DNA of 27,972 bases, taken from Lentisphaeria bacterium (lineage in GTDB: Bacteria; Verrucomicrobiota; Lentisphaeria; Victivallales; Victivallaceae). Location: positions 1 through 27,972 of the forward strand of contig JABLYX010000064.1 in NCBI GenBank assembly GCA_018265615.1, read 5' to 3'. Below are positions 22,800 through 27,972 of the stretch, piece by piece. Under the pieces are notes generated by a model. It ran no database searches. It was given only the letters and a program-made list of their open reading frames with translations, and was not told the origin of the DNA. How positions within the stretch are numbered: the first letter of the stretch is position 1; every line of letters starts with the position of its first letter. Both the position numbers and the translations under genes were made by a program.

Positions 22800-25700
22800 C
22801 TATTCGAAGACGACGAACGGGAACTTGTCCGGGTTCTTGGAGTCTCCGATTCCCGGTGCGATATGGATCCAGCCGTCGCGGCCTTCACCGTCGTTGTCGT
22901 TCACGAGCAGGTTGAACCGGAACCCGTTCCGGAACATCTCCGGCGTCATTCCGGCCGCCGTTCCCGGCAGCGTGAAATCATAGCCGGTCACATTGCCCTC
23001 GCGGCTCGTGACGAGCCGGCACGCCTTCGCGGCCGCCGCGGCGTCGAATCCGACCGGAGCCTGAAACACGGTTACTTCGGATTTCCCGGAATCGAGGCGC
23101 GAGAGACCGATTTCCCAGTATCCGGTCTGCCCCGGCAGCTGGAACGCAAACTGAATGTTGTCGCCTTTCCAGACGTCGGTTCCGCTGAACGGCTGGCAGT
23201 GCCTGTCGTCGGTCACTTCGGCGCGGAGGCGGAAATTGCCGTTTGTCTCGCCGAGGAAGATTTTCGCGCTCAGATCGTCTGCATCGCGCCAGACGCGGAA
23301 ATTCAGCGCCGGGTCGGCAGCGGTCAGCGACACGACCTGCGAACGGTCGGCGAGGGTGAAGTCGGGCTTGCGGTCGAAGTTCTCTCCCGCGGGCACGGCG
23401 ACGGCTGCGTTGACCGGGACGGAGAAGGTTCCCTTCCACGGCGTTCCTTCAAGCGCGTAGCCGACGCGGAGCGACGAGGCCGTGCCGTAATCCGGCTTGA
23501 ACTCCTTGCCGATCGTCAGCGCGAACTCGACCTCCGCGGTCTGTCCGGCGGGGACGGAGACCCGGCGCTCCGGCTCCCGGGCCCGGAAAGAGGCCGGGAG
23601 GTCCGACAGGCCGAGGCGGAACGTGCGTTCGCTGCCGAGCGGGTTGAAGAGCTTCATCCTGAACCGGAACGGATGCCCCGGAATCGCCACGCCGGCGGCG
23701 GAAACTTCAAGCAGCCTCCCGGCGATTTCGGCGGAAGCCGCACCGGTGAGCCTCAGCGTCTCCGGCATCGGCGAGAGGGTCAGGAGCGCCATGCCGTCGA
23801 GCAGTTCCTGCGGCTTTTCATTGCCCATCAGGTCGACGGTGGAGGCCGCCGTTGCATCCGATTTCACGACGAGCGTGAGCGAGGAGCCGAAGCCGGACTC
23901 ATCCCACGCCGGGATCAGCGTCTCTCCGCCGTTCGAGAATTCAAAGGCCCAGAGGTTGGTCCCGAGCCCGTACTGCCGCACATACTTCATATCCCGGTAG
24001 AGCCCGGCCAGCATGTTGAAAGTCGAATAGACCGGCTTCGGCTGGAAGTCGTTCGTGAGCATTCCGTAATTATGCTCGCCGTCGACCGGGTCGAAGCCGT
24101 CGTTGCGCAGGTCGTACCAGGTGTAGCCGATCGCGCCGCGGCTCCAGGCGAACAGCAGCTTCTTGAAAAGGGTCAGCGCCTGATTGCGCTCCGAGCCGTT
24201 CAGGGAGTGGATCGCGGTTTCGTTCGAATACCACGGCACGACGGTTCCCGTCTCCCTGCGCATCGGCAGGAATTTTTCATCGACGACCTGCGCGAACTGC
24301 TGAAAGGAGCCGTGTTCATGGTAGGCGTGCACCTTGAACGCGCCTTTGGCGAGATTCAGGTAATCCCGATGGAAGGTCGGGCTTTTCTTGCCCGGATGGC
24401 TCGTCATGGTGGCGAAGCCGCCGGTCATGACGATGGCTTCGGGCACGTGGGTGGAGAGTTCCTCATGGGTCGCTTTCTGGAGCTTGACGTACTCTTCGAG
24501 GCTCATCTGGTTGAAGCCGGTGAGATCCGGCTCGTTCCAGACCTCCCAGAAGCGGATGCGGCCGCGATAGCGGTCCGCCATGGTGCGGACATACTCGCGC
24601 CAGGCGTCGAGGTCCGGCATGCCGCGGTTCCAGTCGAGCCAGTTTTTCGACTGCTGTTTTTCCGGCGCGGCGGCCCACTTCGCGGTGAAGGCGAACATCG
24701 CCTGATGCTCGATGCCGACCGCTTCGTAGGCGTTGACGAGGAAGTCCATTCTGTCGAATTTCCAGACGCCGCGCTCCGGCTGGATGCTGCCCCATTCGAT
24801 GCTGTCGCGGACGATTTTCACGCCGCAGATTGAGGCGGCTTCGACTTCACCGAGCTGATCGGCCATGCTCCAGCGCCCGGTGTGCGAGCAGACGCCGAAG
24901 AGGAATCCCGGCGCGCGTCCCGGCGTCGGGCCGGCCGGATTCAGGTAGGCGAAGCTGCGGACGCTCCGGCTCTGCATCTGCGGCGCGGCGGCTTCCGAAA
25001 TGGTGGCGGTCACGTCCCAGTGGCCGAAAGCGTCCGGCTTCCACGCGGTCGTGAAGCTCCGGGATTCGCCGGGCAGAAGCTTCGCGGTGAAGCTCTCCTT
25101 GTGGGTCTTACCGGTGAAGCTCCTGAAATCGAGGGAAATGCTGAAATTTCCGGCCCGGTTCGCCGTGTTGGTGAAACTGTACCGCAGGGCGCTTTCCGCA
25201 CCGGTTTTCAGCACATGGACGGCATTGCCGGTCTGGAGATCGAAGTCAACCGCCTCCGTGAGCGGCTGATCCACGCCGAGCGTACTGCCGGTCAGGAGTA
25301 CCGAGCCGGGTATATTGCCCGAATTGACCAGGGCGAAGCGTTCGATCCGGAGCGGAAGCTTTGCGTTCGCCAGCGTCTCAGCAAGCTTGAAAACGAGCTG
25401 GTTGTTTCCCTGCTTCAGCGTGAGCTCGGCGGACTTGAACTGTTCGTTCGCCGCATCGCGGAACACCCAGTAGCACTTGAGCTGTCCGGCGTTCTGTGCC
25501 GCGTTGAGCGTGAGCTCGACCGGGCGCGAATGGAAGAATACGAGGGAGCTCATCCGGTCGTTGAACGCGGTTTCGCCCCGGATGTCGCTGATGAGTAACC
25601 CGCCGGTTCCGAGGCTGGGCTGCCCGCTCCCCCAGAGGCGGTTGAACGAATTCGTGAAGTCGAACCGGTAGAGGGGGCGGGTCGCCACGCTTTTTTCTCC

Positions 25701-26252
25701 GCCGGAGACAGCCGCCGTGACAGAGAGGATCCGGAAACTCGCATCGGGAACGGCCTGCGAGTAATCGACGCCCATGCCGTAGAGCTTCATCGGCTGGTCG
25801 AGCTGCTTGTCATTGTTGCCGCCCCAGCTGTTCCGCCACTGCCCGGCGGAAATTTCCCAGGTCACTTCATGGGTGCCGGCCTGGGAGAAATCGACGGATT
25901 TCGAAAACTGGAACGTCTCGTTGGTTTTGTCGGTCAGCCGCAGACCGATGCTGCGGACCGGGCAGCCCGCCGGCGTTTCGAAGCGGGCGGTCACCGAAAC
26001 CTTGCTGAATTCCGGCAGGGGGAGGGCGCGGTTGAACACCAGCTCGATGTATTTCGACTTGGCGGTTTCCCAGCTTACATCGACCCCTTTTCCGGCCTTA
26101 TACACATAGTCCGACGGCGCGCCGCCGCCCGGAATATATTTTTTGACTCCGGCATCCAGCGCCACAGTGAGCGCGGAAACCGGCACGGCGAACATGATTC
26201 CGGCGAATATCAGCGCAATGAACGCCGCAGCCGGGTAACGGTTGAGTTTCAT
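22800..26252 (-). CDS. secreted GH39-like glycoside hydrolase with C-terminal CBM9-like domain
   Basis: A 1150-residue exported enzyme. After a signal peptide (about 1-27, ending VPVSA) come beta-sandwich regions (about 28-440), then a clan-A (beta/alpha)8 barrel (about 450-790). The acid/base is E574 in WEVWNEPD and the nucleophile is likely E678 in YSNETAIH, 104 residues later. Both motifs and their spacing fit GH39-type beta-xylosidases and related enzymes. Further beta domains follow (about 800-960), and a CBM9-like / DOMON-type domain closes the protein (about 975-1150, with VWKGDNIQFAFQL and the ending FPFVVFE). The start at 26252 is preferred because TGAGGAA lies six bases upstream; that sequence would be inside the coding region if ATG 26264 were used. 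It is the last gene of an operon with two pseudopilins. Confidence 0.82.
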   Translation of the reverse strand: MKLNRYPAAAFIALIFAGIMFAVPVSALTVALDAGVKKYIPGGGAPSDYVYKAGKGVDVSWETAKSKYIELVFNRALPLPEFSKVSVTARFETPAGCPVRSIGLRLTDKTNETFQFSKSVDFSQAGTHEVTWEISAGQWRNSWGGNNDKQLDQPMKLYGMGVDYSQAVPDASFRILSVTAAVSGGEKSVATRPLYRFDFTNSFNRLWGSGQPSLGTGGLLISDIRGETAFNDRMSSLVFFHSRPVELTLNAAQNAGQLKCYWVFRDAANEQFKSAELTLKQGNNQLVFKLAETLANAKLPLRIERFALVNSGNIPGSVLLTGSTLGVDQPLTEAVDFDLQTGNAVHVLKTGAESALRYSFTNTANRAGNFSISLDFRSFTGKTHKESFTAKLLPGESRSFTTAWKPDAFGHWDVTATISEAAAPQMQSRSVRSFAYLNPAGPTPGRAPGFLFGVCSHTGRWSMADQLGEVEAASICGVKIVRDSIEWGSIQPERGVWKFDRMDFLVNAYEAVGIEHQAMFAFTAKWAAAPEKQQSKNWLDWNRGMPDLDAWREYVRTMADRYRGRIRFWEVWNEPDLTGFNQMSLEEYVKLQKATHEELSTHVPEAIVMTGGFATMTSHPGKKSPTFHRDYLNLAKGAFKVHAYHEHGSFQQFAQVVDEKFLPMRRETGTVVPWYSNETAIHSLNGSERNQALTLFKKLLFAWSRGAIGYTWYDLRNDGFDPVDGEHNYGMLTNDFQPKPVYSTFNMLAGLYRDMKYVRQYGLGTNLWAFEFSNGGETLIPAWDESGFGSSLTLVVKSDATAASTVDLMGNEKPQELLDGMALLTLSPMPETLRLTGAASAEIAGRLLEVSAAGVAIPGHPFRFRMKLFNPLGSERTFRLGLSDLPASFRAREPERRVSVPAGQTAEVEFALTIGKEFKPDYGTASSLRVGYALEGTPWKGTFSVPVNAAVAVPAGENFDRKPDFTLADRSQVVSLTAADPALNFRVWRDADDLSAKIFLGETNGNFRLRAEVTDDRHCQPFSGTDVWKGDNIQFAFQLPGQTGYWEIGLSRLDSGKSEVTVFQAPVGFDAAAAAKACRLVTSREGNVTGYDFTLPGTAAGMTPEMFRNGFRFNLLVNDNDGEGRDGWIHIAPGIGDSKNPDKFPFVVFE

Positions 26253-26289
26253 GAAATTCCTCATCAGTTATTTGTTGTTGCCCGGCAAC

Positions 26290-27048
26290 TCAGAGATAGG
26301 GGGCGTGCGACATCTGAAAGTTCACCTCTTTGTAGCGGACCGTGGAGGCGTGGCCGTCGAACCACAGGACCGGCTTGGTCGCGTTGTGGCGGAACGATGC
26401 GGTGTAGCCGTCCAGGTTCAGGCACGGCATATCGACCCGGTTCAGGGTCGCGCCGTCGGCGATATCGGGCTGGATCGTGTTCGCATTCCCGTCCGACGGG
26501 GCGATTTCCGCGACGAAGACGAGCATGGAGGGGGTCGGCTTCGTGATGGTGCTGGTGCAGTTCCGCGTAGCCACCGACTCCGGCTTGACGTAGTAGCAGT
26601 TGTTGCCGCTCGGATCCTTGGCTGCCGGAGCCATGCCGAAGACCGTGGGGTTGACGTTGATCTGGAAGGAGTTCATGGAATACCCGTTGAAGTCTTTCGT
26701 CCCCTCCGTCGGCAGCGAGGCGCATTTGAACACGCCGCCGTTGCGGATGTTGGCGGCTTCGGTCCAGTCTTTCGGATGCGCGTTCATCCCGAGATATGGG
26801 GCGACCCGGAAATACCACCACTGCTCGTTGCAGCCCTCCAGAGCTTTCGGCTTGGCGGCCGGATAGTAGCCGTAGTCCCCGGCGTATTGCGCGAGGCCGG
26901 TGAAAATCTGCTTGAGGTTGTTGACGCATTTGATCGTCTTGCCGCGCTCCCGTGCATTCTGCAACGCGGGGAGCAGCATGGAGGCAAGGATTGCGATGAT
27001 CGCAATCACGACCAAGAGCTCTATCAGTGTGAAGAGGGATTTTCTCAT
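26290..27048 (-). CDS. pseudopilin-like protein with H-X9-DG motif (second copy)
   Basis: A 252-residue protein with a type IV prepilin N-terminus: short basic leader MRKSL, then FTLIELLVV with Glu at mature position 5 and a long hydrophobic helix (about 6-30). The C-terminal motif H221-X9-D231-G is intact (HNATKPVLWFDG). The residue before the cleavage site is Leu, not the usual Gly. Conserved features shared with the gene upstream are CxNNLKQ, a YxxDYxYxPxAK segment, YLGM and a cysteine near 110. Proteins of this type are anchored in the inner membrane and handled by a prepilin peptidase; their exact role in Lentisphaerae is unknown. GGAAGGAAAAC lies upstream of ATG 27048. It is followed 37 bases later by the GH39-like gene. 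Confidence 0.9.
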   Translation of the reverse strand: MRKSLFTLIELLVVIAIIAILASMLLPALQNARERGKTIKCVNNLKQIFTGLAQYAGDYGYYPAAKPKALEGCNEQWWYFRVAPYLGMNAHPKDWTEAANIRNGGVFKCASLPTEGTKDFNGYSMNSFQINVNPTVFGMAPAAKDPSGNNCYYVKPESVATRNCTSTITKPTPSMLVFVAEIAPSDGNANTIQPDIADGATLNRVDMPCLNLDGYTASFRHNATKPVLWFDGHASTVRYKEVNFQMSHAPYL

Positions 27049-27119
27049 GGTTCTGTTTTCCTTCCGGGGGTTGGTTTTCGTTTTAATTTTACTGTTCGGT
27101 AATTTTTGTTTTAGCCGGG

Positions 27120-27920
27120 TCAGTTTTTGACTCCGGTCCAGTGGAGCTGATCCAGGCCGACATCCGCCACGTGGCCGTCGAACCAGAGGATATTTTTCCG
27201 CCCCCTGTGACGGTAAGCGAATTCAAAGTAGCTGTACCCCTGCGGCGAAGTCCCCGAGATCACCGGCAGGGAACTGGAGGAAGTCGACGAGTATCCGAGC
27301 TGATTGCCGTCCTGGAACGCGAGGTCGCAGGCGTCTTTTCCCTCATCCAGCGCGCGTTCCGCCACAAAAGGTATATTTGAGGTGCGGGGGGAGCATGCCG
27401 GTTCCGTTTTGGTTGTTCTGGCGCCCGGCTTGGTTGCGAAGATGGACGTACTTTGTGTTTCACTGCCTCTTTCCACCTTCGCAGGTGTGAATCCGAAGTA
27501 GATCACCAACGGGCCGAACCCGTACATCGAATAGCTGACGCGGTCGAGGAGCCCCGGCGTCGGCGCGGGATTCTCCGGGCAGCGCAATGCGCCGCTTTCA
27601 CGCCGTTTGGCCGCCACGGTCCAGTCGCTGCCCGTATAGGTGCCGTCCATGCCGAGATAGGGCATGGTCAGCCAGTGCCAACCCCGGGTGTTGAGGTTTC
27701 CCATGTTCGCGCTTTTGGCCGGCGGGAAATAGTCGTAGTCGGCGGAGTACATCGTCAGGGCGTTTCCCACCTGTTTCAGGTTGTTGGTGCAGGAGGTCTT
27801 CCGGGCGGCCTGCCTCGCCTGGTTGAGTGCGGGCAGCAGCATCGATGCGAGAATCGCGATAATCGCAATCACGACCAGGAGCTCGATCAAGGTGAACCCA
27901 CGGGAGATGTGCGGCCGCAT
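27120..27920 (-). CDS. pseudopilin-like protein with H-X9-DG motif (first copy)
   Basis: A 266-residue paralogue of the next gene downstream. The leader MRPHISRG ends with the canonical Gly before F9, followed by TLIE (Glu13, mature position 5) and a hydrophobic helix. H238-X9-D248-G is present (HRGRKNILWFDG). Compared with its neighbour it carries a Ser/Thr-rich insertion of some 40 residues (about 150-220) with GSETQSTS and SSTSSSSLP. The ATG at 27920 has no clear ribosome site, and the frame stays open to the window edge, but the N-terminus fits the prepilin pattern exactly. It is the first gene of the apparent operon seen in the window; its promoter must lie further right. A 71-base A-rich gap without an obvious promoter or terminator separates it from the second copy. 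Confidence 0.88.
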   Translation of the reverse strand: MRPHISRGFTLIELLVVIAIIAILASMLLPALNQARQAARKTSCTNNLKQVGNALTMYSADYDYFPPAKSANMGNLNTRGWHWLTMPYLGMDGTYTGSDWTVAAKRRESGALRCPENPAPTPGLLDRVSYSMYGFGPLVIYFGFTPAKVERGSETQSTSIFATKPGARTTKTEPACSPRTSNIPFVAERALDEGKDACDLAFQDGNQLGYSSTSSSSLPVISGTSPQGYSYFEFAYRHRGRKNILWFDGHVADVGLDQLHWTGVKN

Positions 27921-27972
27921 AATGCGCAGTATGTGATGTAGAAAAGCTGTACCGCCTGGCAGAAATGAGATG

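Noticed and set aside
20873..24833. Very long open frames antisense to the ABC exporter (minus) and to the GH39-like gene (plus)
   Set aside because: Both mirror secure genes with full domain motifs, and their translations are rich in Arg, Gly, Asp and Glu with no family features.

Overview
GC-rich bacterial chromosome segment with no rRNA, tRNA, CRISPR array or insertion sequence seen. The best taxonomic clue is two adjacent pseudopilin-like proteins with a prepilin N-terminus and a C-terminal H-X9-DG motif. They sit beside large secreted and cytosolic glycoside-hydrolase-like proteins (a DUF6259-type barrel, a WbsX/GH99-like barrel and a GH39-like enzyme). That combination is typical of Lentisphaerae/Kiritimatiellae-type members of the PVC group, such as Victivallis and relatives from animal guts. 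This assignment is an inference from gene content, not from a marker gene.

Layout. 1-1456 (-): a ClC-type chloride channel cut by the window edge. 1597-2281 (-): a small RRM RNA-binding protein with a consensus sigma70 promoter, a long leader and a strong terminator. 2424-3125 (-): an unknown secreted protein with its own promoter. 3193-9219: a carbohydrate locus made of an IclR regulator, an SDR dehydrogenase and a DUF6259-type enzyme on the minus strand, with a WbsX/GH99-like enzyme divergent on the plus strand. Two near-identical 15-bp palindromes lie between the two arms. 9220-9611: a gene-free stretch with an extended -10 promoter and several GC-rich hairpins, probably a structured RNA or long leader. 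9612-13290 (+): rarA, ygfA (5-formyl-THF cyclo-ligase) and rny (RNase Y), closed by a strong terminator that overlaps the next promoter. 13272-19329 (+): alr, an aldehyde dehydrogenase, a phosphomannomutase/phosphoglucomutase, a small lipoprotein, a Nudix hydrolase and an OppC-type permease. 19340-20686 (-): a CNNM/CBS/CorC-type membrane protein, divergent from an ABC exporter half-transporter (20906-22756, +). 22755-27920 (-): an apparent operon of two pseudopilins followed by a secreted GH39-like enzyme, ending in a terminator.

How it works together. The left carbohydrate locus encodes enzymes without signal peptides, so it probably acts on imported oligosaccharides or sugar derivatives under IclR control. 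The right operon pairs a 1150-residue exported glycosidase with two pseudopilins, suggesting a surface or secretion role tied to glycan degradation. The middle is housekeeping: RNA turnover, replication-fork maintenance, folate metabolism, D-alanine supply and sugar phosphate interconversion. The signals most worth following are the candidate RNA upstream of rarA, the paired IclR-type sites, and the pseudopilin-glycosidase operon in which one pseudopilin lacks the usual glycine before its cleavage site.
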